Under the pieces are notes generated by a model, which did not search any database, had not been told where the DNA came from, and saw only the letters and a program-made list of their open reading frames with translations. From NCBI GenBank assembly GCA_019448385.1, contig JAGTXO010000002.1, positions 124,001-188,000 on the forward strand: a stretch of 64,000 nucleotides of DNA, written 5' to 3'. Origin of the DNA: Diacronema lutheri (lineage: Eukaryota; Haptophyta; Pavlovophyceae; Pavlovales; Pavlovaceae). Shown one piece after another: positions 40,652 to 50,187 of this stretch (position 1 is its first letter; each line of letters begins with the position of its first letter). The position numbers and the translations under genes are program-made.

Positions 40652-43600
40652 ATGGCGGTCAGCGTGCCCGTCGCGGGATCGGCGGCAGCGTCGGTCCTGT
40701 GTGCCGTGCTGATCGCCGGCTCGTACGTGGCGTTTCCCGCCCTCCGGCTCGACCCGGCACGCCCGCTCGTGTGGTGGAGCGCGGTCGACGGCTTGATGGG
40801 CGTGCTCGTCGTGTGGCAGTACGTCGCGCCGACGGATACGTGCGAAGGCTTCGCCTTCTTCACGCAGCTCTTCATGCTCACGTCGCAGACGTTCTTCGCA
40901 ACGTTTGCCATCGACCTGGTGCACACGCTGCGCCAGCCATTCGACCGCGTGCCTGCGTGGGCCTACTTTGTGGCCGCGTGGGCGGTCGGGCTCGCGTCGG
41001 CGGTCGTGCTGCGCAGCGCGGACGTGGAGGGCATCTCCGTCTTTGGCTTCTGCTGGGTGCGGCAGATGGCGGTGGACGACGGCTTCAATTGGTGGCTGTG
41101 GGGCCTCTTCTACATCCCGACAAGCATTTGCTTCGTCGTCGCGTGGTACGCGTCGCTCTTTGGCGCCGTCCGGCTCAGGCGTGGGCTGCCGCGCTCGTTC
41201 GCCGCGCGCGCGCGCTCGACACGCGCCCTGCAGCTGGTCGTGCACGTCAACTTCTCCTTCTTCTGCGCGTGCGGGCTCGGGTACGTCGCCGATCTGCGCT
41301 ACGCGCGCGGCCGCTCCGTGTGGCTTACGCAGCTCGTGTACGCCGCCTTCTCCGCCAAGGGCGTGGTCGACATGCTTCTCTGGCTCGTCGTGCAGGCGCG
41401 CTCTCTCGCCGCGCGCGCGCCGCTCACCGGGCTGCCCGACGGCGAGCTGCACCGCCGCGGCCACGCGCCGCTTCACGACGAGGGTGAGGGCGAGCTGTCC
41501 GGCGCGCGCGCCGCAGCGTGCGGCCTTGCGCAGATCGGCTCCGTGCTCAGCCTGCGCGGGCTGCGGACGGCGGAGCGCGAGGCCGAGCAGCTCGCGCACG
41601 CGCTCCGCGAGGAGGTGCTCGAGGTGACGCTCAAGGGGATACGCACGGGCGTGCGGCGCGCGGCGCACGCGATGGAGGGCGGCGCGCGCCTCCACTCGTC
41701 CGACCAGTATGCCGTGCTCGGCGACGGTCTGGACACGTTCCCCTTCTTCGACTACCGGCCGCACGCCTTTGCGCGGCTGCGCGAGCTGGCGGGCGTGAGC
41801 GCCGCCTCGTACCTCGCCTCGCTCTCGGCGCGGCCAACGGCGCGCTCCAAGCCGGGCGGTCGTTCCGGCGCCTTCCTGTACACGACTGCCGACTCGCGCT
41901 TCCTCATCAAGACGTGCTCCGCGGGCGAGTGCGCGACGCTCGTGCGCGTGCTCGATTCGTACACGGACTATGTCGGTGAGCAGCCGGCCACGCTGCTCTG
42001 CCGCTTCGTCGGCTGCCATGCCATCGAGATGTATTCGAAGCGCGTGCATTTCCTCGTGATGTGCAACGTCTTCGCGCAGCTGCCACACTCGCCAACCGTC
42101 ACCTACGACCTCAAGGTGCGTTCCAAGCAAAGCCTTGGGGGGTTGGGAGGGGGGAGGCGGGGGGCAGTTCGAAGACCGCTCGCCGACAGGGTCGCTTCGC
42201 TCCACTGCGCGCGTTGGCCCACGCGCCGCGCGCACGCCAACGCGCGCCGGCGCTCACGCGCCCTCGCCTCCGCTCGCAGGGCTCACACGTCGGCCGGTCA
42301 ACGAGCGCGAAGCAGTCGGCCGTCAAGCTCGACAACGACCTTGCGCACACCCTTTGGCTGCAGCCGCACGCTGCGCGCCTGCTCGCCGCGCAGCTTCGCC
42401 TGGACGTCTGCTGGCTCACGCAGCGCGGCCTCCTCGACTACTCACTTATCGTCGGGCTCCTCACGCGCCGCTTCTTCCCGGCAGCGCAGCCGCCACCCAA
42501 GCCGCGAGCCGAGCCGACCGACCCGGCCGCGCGCGCGTGCGCCGACTGCGGCGCCGACCGCGCGCCAACGGGCACGGCGGCTGAGCCGTCCGGTGCGTTG
42601 GCGTCGACGATCGGGTCGGCGCTCTCGCGCGGCGGTGCGGCCACGCTCGCGCGCGTGCCGGCCGCCATCGTGGAGGGTCCCGGACTATTTGCATTCGGGA
42701 TCATCGACATTCTGCAGACCTGGAATTGGAGGAAGAGGCGAGCGCGCGGCGGCTGCGCACGCGCTATTGCGAGGCGCTGCGCTCGCGGCTGCGCTGGCGC
42801 GCCGCGCCGCGCCGCTCACGCCGCGGCGCATGCCCCCAAGCCCTTTCCCCGTCCTCCTATGCAGGATCGAGTACTTTTTCAAAGCCTACGTGCTGCTCAA
42901 GGATTCGAAGGGATTCTCGGCGGTGAGGCCGGAGGAGTACGGACGGCGATTTGTGACAAACGTCGTCGACAAGCTGATCGATGCTCAGGCCGATGCGACG
43001 GACGCCCTGCTGCGCTCGCACGGCGAGCGCGCGCCCGCGCCGCCGCGCGCGCCGCGCGACGCGTTAAGCAGCGCGCTCGCCGCAGAAGGCGCGGGCGACG
43101 AGGGCGGTGCGCACGGTGCGCCCGTGCTCTGGTTCGACGCATCTGAGCAGCCCGTCACCGAACTGGCCGCGCGTGGCGGTGCGGAGCCCGCCGGACCCAA
43201 CGCCGGACTCAACGCCGGACCCAACGGCGTCGAGCCGCCACTGCGCGAGCTGCGCTCGCCCATGCGCGACAGGTCCGCCGAGGCGGGCTGTGTCTCGAGC
43301 GCCTCGGCCGCGTCCGCGATCGCGCTGCTGGCGGCCGAGCCGCCAGCCGCGGCGTGCGCGCGCGCCGCGCGCGCGCTGCGGTCAACCGGTGCGCCACTTG
43401 GCGGCACAGAAATGGTGCACATGCCACTCGCACGGTGTGCTTCGGTCGAGAGCGGAGGCGGGCAGGCGCCGCCGCAGCCGGGCAGCGAGCAACATCATGC
43501 GGCCGTGCTTTCGCTCGACGCCATGCTCGCGCGCAGAGTGAGCTCCGCCTCGACCTGCTCGCAGCTGAGCGGCGCGGCAGCCGGTGCACCGTCGGCGGTG

Positions 43601-44110
43601 GTCGCATCGGCGGCCGGGTCCGCGCGCCAGTCGCCGAGCTCCGCTCGCGCTCGGCTGGCGCAGTTGCCGCCCGCGCGGCGCGAGTCGCTCGACATGACGC
43701 TCGGCCAGCTGAGCGCCATGCCTGTCGGGCTGGGGCTCGCAGACTCTCTCGACGTCGACTCGCGCGTGCGCGCGCAGCAAAAGGCGCGTCACCCGCACGC
43801 GCTGAGCCGGGTCACGTCGAACGTGCTCGTGCAGTTGCGCGAAGAGCGCTCACACGACATGGCTGCGCAGAGCCCGCAGCCGGGCAGTGCGCGCGCGCTC
43901 GGCAGCGCAATCTTTGCTGTCGCGCACGTGCGCGAGTTTGAATGGGGCGCGGGCGCGCGCGGCCGGGCAGACGACGGCGCAGCCGAACCGGCGCAGGCCG
44001 CGCAACCCACGGGCGCAGGCGGCTGGGTGCGTGGCTTGGCGCGCAGCATCTACGCCGATTCCAAAGGGCGAGGTGAGCCGCAGGTGCCGGAGATTTCCCC
44101 CCCGGATTAG
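40652..44110 (+). CDS. GPCR-phosphatidylinositol phosphate kinase fusion (RpkA/GK type)
   Basis: Three exons (40652-42115, 42280-42737, 42865-44110; 1,055 residues). The first about 260 residues form seven hydrophobic helices (AASVLCAVLIAGSYVAFPAL, WAYFVAAWAVGLASAVVL, WWLWGLFYIPTSICFVVAWY, LVVHVNFSFFCACGLGYV). The PIPK domain follows: FLYTTADSRFLIKT, YSKRVHFLVMCNVF, YDLK|GSHVGRSTSAKQS, LLDYSLIVGL, FAFGIIDILQTWNWRKR|RIEYFFK. The first junction restores the DLKGS motif. The second intron is GC-AG (GCGAGC). Receptor-PIPK fusions are known from Dictyostelium and oomycetes, linking G-protein signals to PIP2 synthesis. A Ser/Ala-rich tail of about 370 residues follows with no known domain. Stop lies 31 bp from the convergent AAT stop. 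Confidence 0.85.
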   Translation: MAVSVPVAGSAAASVLCAVLIAGSYVAFPALRLDPARPLVWWSAVDGLMGVLVVWQYVAPTDTCEGFAFFTQLFMLTSQTFFATFAIDLVHTLRQPFDRVPAWAYFVAAWAVGLASAVVLRSADVEGISVFGFCWVRQMAVDDGFNWWLWGLFYIPTSICFVVAWYASLFGAVRLRRGLPRSFAARARSTRALQLVVHVNFSFFCACGLGYVADLRYARGRSVWLTQLVYAAFSAKGVVDMLLWLVVQARSLAARAPLTGLPDGELHRRGHAPLHDEGEGELSGARAAACGLAQIGSVLSLRGLRTAEREAEQLAHALREEVLEVTLKGIRTGVRRAAHAMEGGARLHSSDQYAVLGDGLDTFPFFDYRPHAFARLRELAGVSAASYLASLSARPTARSKPGGRSGAFLYTTADSRFLIKTCSAGECATLVRVLDSYTDYVGEQPATLLCRFVGCHAIEMYSKRVHFLVMCNVFAQLPHSPTVTYDLKVRSKQSLGGLGGGRRGAVRRPLADRVASLHCARWPTRRAHANARRRSRALASARRAHTSAGQRARSSRPSSSTTTLRTPFGCSRTLRACSPRSFAWTSAGSRSAASSTTHLSSGSSRAASSRQRSRHPSREPSRPTRPRARAPTAAPTARQRARRLSRPVRWRRRSGRRSRAAVRPRSRACRPPSWRVPDYLHSGSSTFCRPGIGGRGERAAAAHALLRGAALAAALARRAAPLTPRRMPPSPFPVLLCRIEYFFKAYVLLKDSKGFSAVRPEEYGRRFVTNVVDKLIDAQADATDALLRSHGERAPAPPRAPRDALSSALAAEGAGDEGGAHGAPVLWFDASEQPVTELAARGGAEPAGPNAGLNAGPNGVEPPLRELRSPMRDRSAEAGCVSSASAASAIALLAAEPPAAACARAARALRSTGAPLGGTEMVHMPLARCASVESGGGQAPPQPGSEQHHAAVLSLDAMLARRVSSASTCSQLSGAAAGAPSAVVASAAGSARQSPSSARARLAQLPPARRESLDMTLGQLSAMPVGLGLADSLDVDSRVRAQQKARHPHALSRVTSNVLVQLREERSHDMAAQSPQPGSARALGSAIFAVAHVREFEWGAGARGRADDGAAEPAQAAQPTGAGGWVRGLARSIYADSKGRGEPQVPEISPPD

Positions 44111-44141
44111 TGCCGGCTGAGCGCCTCCTCTGCCGTCAGCG

Positions 44142-45534
44142 TCACTTCGTGACCTCGTGGATGCCCTGTGCGAGGTACTCGACGTTGGCGCTCGTCACGC
44201 CGGCCATGCTGATGCGCCCATCCTTGGTGATGTAGATGGAGTACTTTGTGCGCAGCGCGTCGACCTGCTCGGCCGTGAGCCCTGAGTAGCAGAACATGCC
44301 GATCTGCTCAGTCACGTGGTTCCACGGCTTGGGCGAGCCCGTCGCCTCGAGGGCGGAGCGCAGCGCGGTGCGCATCGCGATGATCCGATTCGCCATCGCC
44401 TTGCACTCCTCGCGCCATTGCGCGGTGAGCGCCTGTCGGGCGCCGCACGCGGACCGCACGCGCACCGCAGATTGGTGCACGAGCAGGGGCACTGCGCCGC
44501 GCGATCAGCGGCGAGGAGGAGGGCCGCGCGGGAGCAGCGTGCGCTGCGCAGCTCGCGCACGGCGCGCGCACCGGATCGGAGAGGATCTTGGCGACGATGC
44601 GCGCGCCGTGCACGGGCGGATTTGAATAGAGCGGGCGAATGAGGATTTTGAGCTGCGAGTCGACGCGCTTGGCCTCGTCAGCGTCAGCGCAAACCATCGA
44701 GAGCGCGCCGACGCGCTCGCCGTACAGCCCAAAGTTCTTGGCGAATGACTGCACGAGCGCAAACTGGTGCCCTCGCGCGAGGAAGAGGCGAGCGGCCGCA
44801 GCGTCGCGCTCGGGATCGCCCGACGCGAAGCCCTGGTACGCGGCGTCGAAGAGGATGCGCACGTTCCTCTTGGCGAGCGCGTCGGAAATCTGGCCCCACT
44901 GCTCGATCGTCGGGTCGACGCCCGTCGGGTTGTGCGCGCACGCGTGCAGCAGGATGGCCGAGCCATCCTCCATCGCCGCGATGTCGGCGAGCATGCCGTC
45001 GAGGTCAAGCCCGCACGTGCGCGGCTCCCAGTAGCGGTACTGCTTGACGGTGAGGCCCGCGTCAGTGAAGATGTTCTTGTGGTTGGCCCAACTCGGGTTG
45101 GGCAGGTAGAAGGGCGTGCCCTTGCCGAGGAAGCGCGCGTAAAAGTCGCCGGCCAGCCGGCAGCCGCCCGTGCCCGAGAGCGTCTGCACCGCGGCCACGT
45201 TGCCCGCCTTGAGCGCGTCCGGCCCGAGCATGAGCTTGACGGCGAGCTGCACGAACTCGGGAAAGCCGACGATGCCCAGGTACTCTTTATTCATCTTCGC
45301 CTCCACGATCGCCTGCTCCGCCGAGCGCACGCACTGAAGCACGTGCGGCTTGTTGTTGCCGTCGCGATAGGCGCCGACGCCGAAGAGCGCCTTCTTCGGA
45401 TTCTGATCCTCGTTGAAGGCGGCTGTGAGGCCGAGGATCGGATCGGGCGGGCCCATCGGCACCTTGGCCCACACCGACATCGCGCGCCGCCCCGTCGCCA
45501 GAGCGCGACGTGCGCACATGCCGGACGGCGACAT
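44142..45534 (-). CDS. Aspartate aminotransferase, mitochondrial-type
   Basis: Two exons (45534-44572 and 44432-44142; 417 residues), phase-0 intron beginning GTGCGC; the join reads [19 protein letters not shown], as in class I aminotransferases. Family blocks: [72 protein letters not shown] and the PLP-lysine block [16 protein letters not shown]. The enzyme interconverts aspartate and oxaloacetate with glutamate/2-oxoglutarate and supports the malate-aspartate shuttle. The N-terminus ([20 protein letters not shown]) looks like a mitochondrial presequence. Located 147 bp downstream of the EB1 stop on the same strand. Confidence 0.95.
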
Positions 45535-45681
45535 CGATGTGACGAAGCGGCTCCCTGTCGTTTCAGGGTCGTCGTGCCTTACTCAGACTCAGAGTCCGAA
45601 AGATCCCAGTCAAGACTCAAGAGGCGAGCCCCGGGCCACCGCCGGCCGCTGAGAGGGGCCAGCGGCCGAACAGCGGCCGAT

Positions 45682-46473
45682 TCATGCGCCGCCCTCGCCG
45701 CCGTCGTCAATGTACTCGTCGTCGTCGCCCGCCGTCTGCCAGTCGTCAGGCACGTCGCCGACGATCGCGAGCAGGTCGCCGGCGAGCGGATCGCCCGGGT
45801 CCTCATCGACCATCTGCGCGCAGATGCGCTCCACGCGCTGCAGCGCGGAGAAAAGGAGGCCGCGCTCGTGCCTCGCCTCGTAAAAGTCGCTCTGCTGCTC
45901 CTCGAGCGCTTGCATCCGCTTGGCGACCTCTTGCTTGAGGCACTCGACCAGCTGGTCGAGCTCATCGCGCCGCTGGCTCACCTTTGGGCCATCGACGGGC
46001 GAGATGATGCCCGGGCCGCACGCGCTCGCGATGTTTGCCTGGCTCCGCATCGGACCGATCAGCGCGCGCGCCTCCATCCGCGCCTTGAGGGCCGCGTACC
46101 CTTGCACCGCATCGAGCCGGAGCGCCGAGCTGTCGGCGTGCGCCCTGAGCGCGTGCGCGAGCCCAGCGTGCGCGTCCGCGTCGCCGCGCGCAAGGCGCGG
46201 GACGTCGATCACGCCGCCGACGTCGACGCCGAGCCTGCGCACCGCCGCGTTGAAGACGTGCAGGTTGCGTGCGCGCTCGTCGACCGTCGTCGGCGCGAGC
46301 TCGAGGCGGTGTAGCTCGACCGCGCCGGGGAAGAGCGCATCGAGCATCTGCACGTAGAGCACGCCATCGCACAAGTCGGCGAAAGAAGTGGCCTCGCTCT
46401 CGAACTGCTCGTTCCACCACGCCAGCAGCTCGGCGCGCGCTTCTGCGCCGGCCGGCTCGCCCGTTCGCGCCAT
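45682..46473 (-). CDS. EB1/MAPRE-like microtubule plus-end binding protein
   Basis: Frame of 263 codons from ATG 46473. Residues about 12-115 form a calponin-homology domain of EB1 type (LAWWNEQFESEATSFADLCD, LYVQMLDALFPGAVELHRLE, NLHVFNAAVRRLGVDVGGVI). A coiled coil (QRRDELDQLVECLKQEVAKR) leads to the EB-homology domain (DFYEARHERGLLFSALQRVE followed by RICAQM) and an acidic tail (DDDEYIDDGGEGGA). EB1 marks growing microtubule ends and recruits partners via the EBH domain; the usual EEY/F tail is replaced by an acidic EYIDDGGEGGA end. Head to head with the phosphodiesterase gene, 55 bp between starts. Confidence 0.85.
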   Translation of the reverse strand: MARTGEPAGAEARAELLAWWNEQFESEATSFADLCDGVLYVQMLDALFPGAVELHRLELAPTTVDERARNLHVFNAAVRRLGVDVGGVIDVPRLARGDADAHAGLAHALRAHADSSALRLDAVQGYAALKARMEARALIGPMRSQANIASACGPGIISPVDGPKVSQRRDELDQLVECLKQEVAKRMQALEEQQSDFYEARHERGLLFSALQRVERICAQMVDEDPGDPLAGDLLAIVGDVPDDWQTAGDDDEYIDDGGEGGA

Positions 46474-46486
46474 CGCCGGCCGGCTG

Positions 46487-46497
46487 CTTTTCAAAAA
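46487..46497. promoter_or_regulatory. A/T element in the EB1/PDE divergent promoter
   Basis: CTTTTCAAAAA is the only A/T cluster in the 55-bp interval between the EB1 and PDE start codons and is nearly identical to the element before ECT (25,119-25,132). Being almost palindromic, it could serve both directions. Confidence 0.45.
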
Positions 46498-46528
46498 CGA
46501 CGAGGCAGTTGGTCGCGCTGCTGGAAGA

Positions 46529-49500
46529 ATGGCCTCCTCGGGCGTGCTGTCGATCCGGCTCGAGGAGCTGAGCGACCTGCCGCTGAACCCGGTTGCGCAC
46601 CCGGACGGCTCGGCGGTGCAAGTGGTTGCGACGCTACTGCAAGGCAGCCGCCGCGACCAGCGCACTTCCGCGCCGCTCGCGTACGCGAGCACGGCCAGCT
46701 GGGCGGAGGACGAGGTCCTCGAGTTTGGCGGCGTGCTGCGCGGCGCCCGCCTCTTCCTTGACGCGTATGCGCACCACGGCGTCCAGCTGCCGGTGGCAGG
46801 CGATGAGGATGCGGTTGAGGCGCTCCCGTTGCGCGGCTCGTCGCTCCTCGGCAAGGTGGCCGTGTGCGTCGACGAGCTGCCGAGCGACATGCAGCTCAGC
46901 GCTACGCGGCCGCTCCTCGTCGGCCGCCTCCGCTTCCGCCTCGCGTACGCGTGCGCTCACGGCTCGGTGGGCGAGCCGGTCGGCGTGCATGCGCCGGCGG
47001 TGCGCGTGCGTCTGAGCGCGCCCGACGACGCGCACGACTCGCTCGGCGCGGAGGCTGTGCCGCCGCTGCCGCTGCACAGCCTCCGCGCCGGCCAGAGGCG
47101 CCGGCCGTCGCTCAACGGCCGGCCGCTCGCGCAGCTGGGGCGTGCGCCCTCGATCGTGGTGAGCGAGGCGGAGGACGACGACGAGCTCGAGCTGCTGCTC
47201 GCGCAGCTCGCGGGCGAGACCCACCCCGCCGACGACGACGCGAATGAGGCGGCGGGCGGCGCCAACGCGAGCGAAACGGACGCGCACGCAACGCTTGCTG
47301 CCATGAGCGGGCCAGACGCGGCGCGCGTGCTGCGGCAGCACCGCGTGCTCTCGCTGCTCGGCGCACGCTCGCTCGCGTCGCCCACCTCGCTCCTGCTCCA
47401 GCTCGCGCGCAAGCACACCAGCCCCGCGCCCCGCGGCCATGCGGCGGCGCCCGCGGGCAGCGCGGCCGCGTCGAGCGACGGCGCGTCGAAACCGCCGTCC
47501 GGCCGGCCGTCGCCGCGCCGGCACTCGTGGGCGGCGAGCAAGTACCTGGTGAACGTCGAGGGGACGTTGCCGATGCGCGCCTCCGATTCGGCCCTCGACC
47601 GCGTGCGCGCCTCCGCCGACGCGCGCACCGACGGCGTGCAGGCGAACCGCCTCTTTGACGACTCGGAATTTTCCGACTTTGTGTCCGACTACACGCGCGA
47701 CGTGCACCTCGAGCGGATCGAGTCGCCTGGGCGGAACCGGAGGCATGCGCTCGTCTCGGCGCGCAAATTCTCGTCCCGCCCGCAGTCCTCGTGCCGCTCC
47801 CACTCGGGCAACGCCTCGCCCCTCTCCTTTGCGACGGCGGCCGAGAGGAATCGCGACGCGGCCGCGCGCACGGATGCGCTGCGCCACTCGCACGTGCCAC
47901 GCGGCGCGCCGCTCGGCGACGGGTCCGACGCGGACGACGAGCCGCCGATGCCGCAGATCGACGCGATTGCGACGCGCGCCGTCCCCGTCAGCGCGCAGGT
48001 GCCCCTCGGCCCGTCCGATCCGCAGGTTCGCGCGCTGCTCGCGGCGTTTGCGCCGTCGGCGGACGGCCGACCGGCGCCGCGGATGCTCGATTGGAGTTTC
48101 GACATCTTTGAGGTGGAGGCGATCCTCGGGCCGGCGACGCTGCCGTTCCTCGTCGTCTCGTACGTGCGCACGCTGCCGCTCCTCGCCGAGCTCGACGTCG
48201 ACCCGCTCTGCTTCGCGCGCTACCTGAGCGACCTCGCCGTCGCGTACCGCCCCCTGCCGTACCATTCGGTCACGCACGGCGCGGACGCGTTCCACGCGCT
48301 CGTGAACCTGCTCGAGCGCGGGCTGTGCCCACCGGCGCGCGATGGGAGCGACTCCGAGTCGGCGAGCGATGGCGACGGCGACGGCGGCGCGTGCTCGCGC
48401 CGTGGCAGCCGCACAAGCCGCGCGAGCTTTGCGCCGCAGTGCGGCAGCGGGCCCGACCTGTGGGAGCTCACGCCTGCCGAGATGCTCGGCATGCTCGTCG
48501 GGATGGCGGCGCACGATGTGGACCACACGGGGCAGAACAACGCCTTCCACATCGCGACGGGCTCCGAGCTGGCGATCACGTACAACGACGTGTCCGTCCT
48601 CGAGAACCACCACTGTGCCTTCGCCTTTCGCACCCTCGCCCACCCGGAGCGCAACTTTGCCGACGTGCTCCGGCCGGCCGAATACAAGGAGTTCCGCGAG
48701 ACGATGATTGCGGTCATCCTGGGCACCGACATGGCCAAGCACTTTGAGCATGTCGCGCACCTGCTCTCGACCATCGAGGGCGGCAGCGCGCTCAACCTGT
48801 CCGGCTCCGTCACGGACCGGCGCTTTTTAATGCAGACGGCCGCACACGCCGCGGACATCTCGAACGCGTGCCGGCAGACGGCGCTCGCGGTGCGGTGGAG
48901 CGAGCGCGTAACCGTCGAGTTTTACGCGCAGGGCGACGAGGAGAAACGGCGCGGCATGGCCGTGACCAAATTCTTCGACCGGCAGCACGTGCAGCTCGCA
49001 AAGTCGCAGCTCGGCTTCTTCGATTTCATCGTCACGCCGCTCTTCGAGCCGCTCTCAAAACTGATCCCCTGCGCGGATCTGCTCACGCAGCTCCACGCCA
49101 ATCGCGCATACTGGGCGGCCAGGCTCGAGGAGGACGAGACGACGACCGACCGGCACAGCGCGCACGCCGAGGGCGGCGCGCCAGACGACGGCGCGGGCGG
49201 CGGCGCAGAGTCGCGCGCGCTCTCAGGCGCGGACGAGAGCGCGTCCGCCGTCGCGCCCGCCGGGACGAGTGGCAGCCCGCCGCACGCGCCGTCCGCGGAC
49301 TGCGCGGACGGAACGCCCGCGTTGCCCACCTTGACGAGCCTCGCCGCGGCAGTCGGCTTCGTGCCCGCCGCCGCCGAGGCGGAGCGATACGGCGAGGACG
49401 AGTGGCTGGCGGCGCGCGAGGCCGAGGATCGTCTCGCACCGTCGGGCATGCGCGCGCACGCAGACTCTCTCAAGCTGCGCGATCGCCGCCCATCGGTTGC

Positions 49501-50071
49501 TTCAATCCCTGAGATGGCCGAGGTCGATGCCTTTGATGACGAAGCCGAGCAGCAGCTGTGCGCGCAGCCCTCGCCGCGCGCGAGCCCATCCGCACCGCGC
49601 TTCGCCGGCACGCGCACGCCGACCTTGCGCACGTCGCCCGCACGCTGGCCGGCCGAGCCCACGCCGACGCTCGACTGCACGCTCGGCGCACCGCTCGGCA
49701 TGCCGTCGGTCGACACGAGCAGCGCCGACAACGGTGCGGGCGCGCGCGGCGCGGGCACGCCGGAGCGCGCGCCGCGCACTCTCGAGGCTGAAGAGCTTGC
49801 GCAGCCGATGTCCGACAGTGCGACGGAGGGCTGCGCGCGCTCGGCGGACGACGAGCCACGCCCCCCCCCGCCACGTGCGGCCGAGAGCGGCGAGGCGCTC
49901 GCGCATCCGATGGACAGCAGCGAGGAGGGGGAGGAGGGCGAGGAGGAGGGCGAGGGCGACGGTGCACATGCCGCGCGGTCACGCGCGCTTGTGCCCGAAT
50001 CGCTCGATTCGCGTGCAGGCGGCGGGGACCCGGCTGCCGAGCATGCCGCGCACGATGACGGTGCGCTCTGA
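46529..50071 (+). CDS. Class I cyclic-nucleotide phosphodiesterase with C2-like N-terminus
   Basis: Frame of 1,180 codons from ATG 46529. Residues about 1-160 look like a C2-type beta sandwich (VLSIRLEELSDLPLNPVAHP, AVQVVATLLQ, LLVGRLRFRLAYA). A disordered stretch is followed by the catalytic domain at about 520-880: DWSFDIFEVEAILG, the metal motifs YHSVTHGADAFHALVNLL, MAAHDVDHTGQNNAFH and QTAAHAADISNACR, then FFDRQHVQLAKSQLGFFDFI. It would hydrolyse cAMP and/or cGMP; specificity is not readable. An insert with acidic and SRRGSRTS sequence sits between the first two metal motifs. The tail is acidic (SSEEGEEGEEEGEGDG). Confidence 0.9.
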   Translation: MASSGVLSIRLEELSDLPLNPVAHPDGSAVQVVATLLQGSRRDQRTSAPLAYASTASWAEDEVLEFGGVLRGARLFLDAYAHHGVQLPVAGDEDAVEALPLRGSSLLGKVAVCVDELPSDMQLSATRPLLVGRLRFRLAYACAHGSVGEPVGVHAPAVRVRLSAPDDAHDSLGAEAVPPLPLHSLRAGQRRRPSLNGRPLAQLGRAPSIVVSEAEDDDELELLLAQLAGETHPADDDANEAAGGANASETDAHATLAAMSGPDAARVLRQHRVLSLLGARSLASPTSLLLQLARKHTSPAPRGHAAAPAGSAAASSDGASKPPSGRPSPRRHSWAASKYLVNVEGTLPMRASDSALDRVRASADARTDGVQANRLFDDSEFSDFVSDYTRDVHLERIESPGRNRRHALVSARKFSSRPQSSCRSHSGNASPLSFATAAERNRDAAARTDALRHSHVPRGAPLGDGSDADDEPPMPQIDAIATRAVPVSAQVPLGPSDPQVRALLAAFAPSADGRPAPRMLDWSFDIFEVEAILGPATLPFLVVSYVRTLPLLAELDVDPLCFARYLSDLAVAYRPLPYHSVTHGADAFHALVNLLERGLCPPARDGSDSESASDGDGDGGACSRRGSRTSRASFAPQCGSGPDLWELTPAEMLGMLVGMAAHDVDHTGQNNAFHIATGSELAITYNDVSVLENHHCAFAFRTLAHPERNFADVLRPAEYKEFRETMIAVILGTDMAKHFEHVAHLLSTIEGGSALNLSGSVTDRRFLMQTAAHAADISNACRQTALAVRWSERVTVEFYAQGDEEKRRGMAVTKFFDRQHVQLAKSQLGFFDFIVTPLFEPLSKLIPCADLLTQLHANRAYWAARLEEDETTTDRHSAHAEGGAPDDGAGGGAESRALSGADESASAVAPAGTSGSPPHAPSADCADGTPALPTLTSLAAAVGFVPAAAEAERYGEDEWLAAREAEDRLAPSGMRAHADSLKLRDRRPSVASIPEMAEVDAFDDEAEQQLCAQPSPRASPSAPRFAGTRTPTLRTSPARWPAEPTPTLDCTLGAPLGMPSVDTSSADNGAGARGAGTPERAPRTLEAEELAQPMSDSATEGCARSADDEPRPPPPRAAESGEALAHPMDSSEEGEEGEEEGEGDGAHAARSRALVPESLDSRAGGGDPAAEHAAHDDGAL

Positions 50072-50187
50072 CGTTGCACTCCGAGCTGCTTTTTCACTTG
50101 GGGTCTAAAGACGGCCGCCCGTGTCTCCGACCTGTGCGCGCAACTAAGCCTAAAATTCGCCTGTGCATTCCTTTTGCGCCCGCCGCC

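Noticed and set aside
46634-48760. 708-codon antisense frame opposite the phosphodiesterase
   Set aside because: Same shadow effect; catalytic PDE motifs lie in the plus frame.
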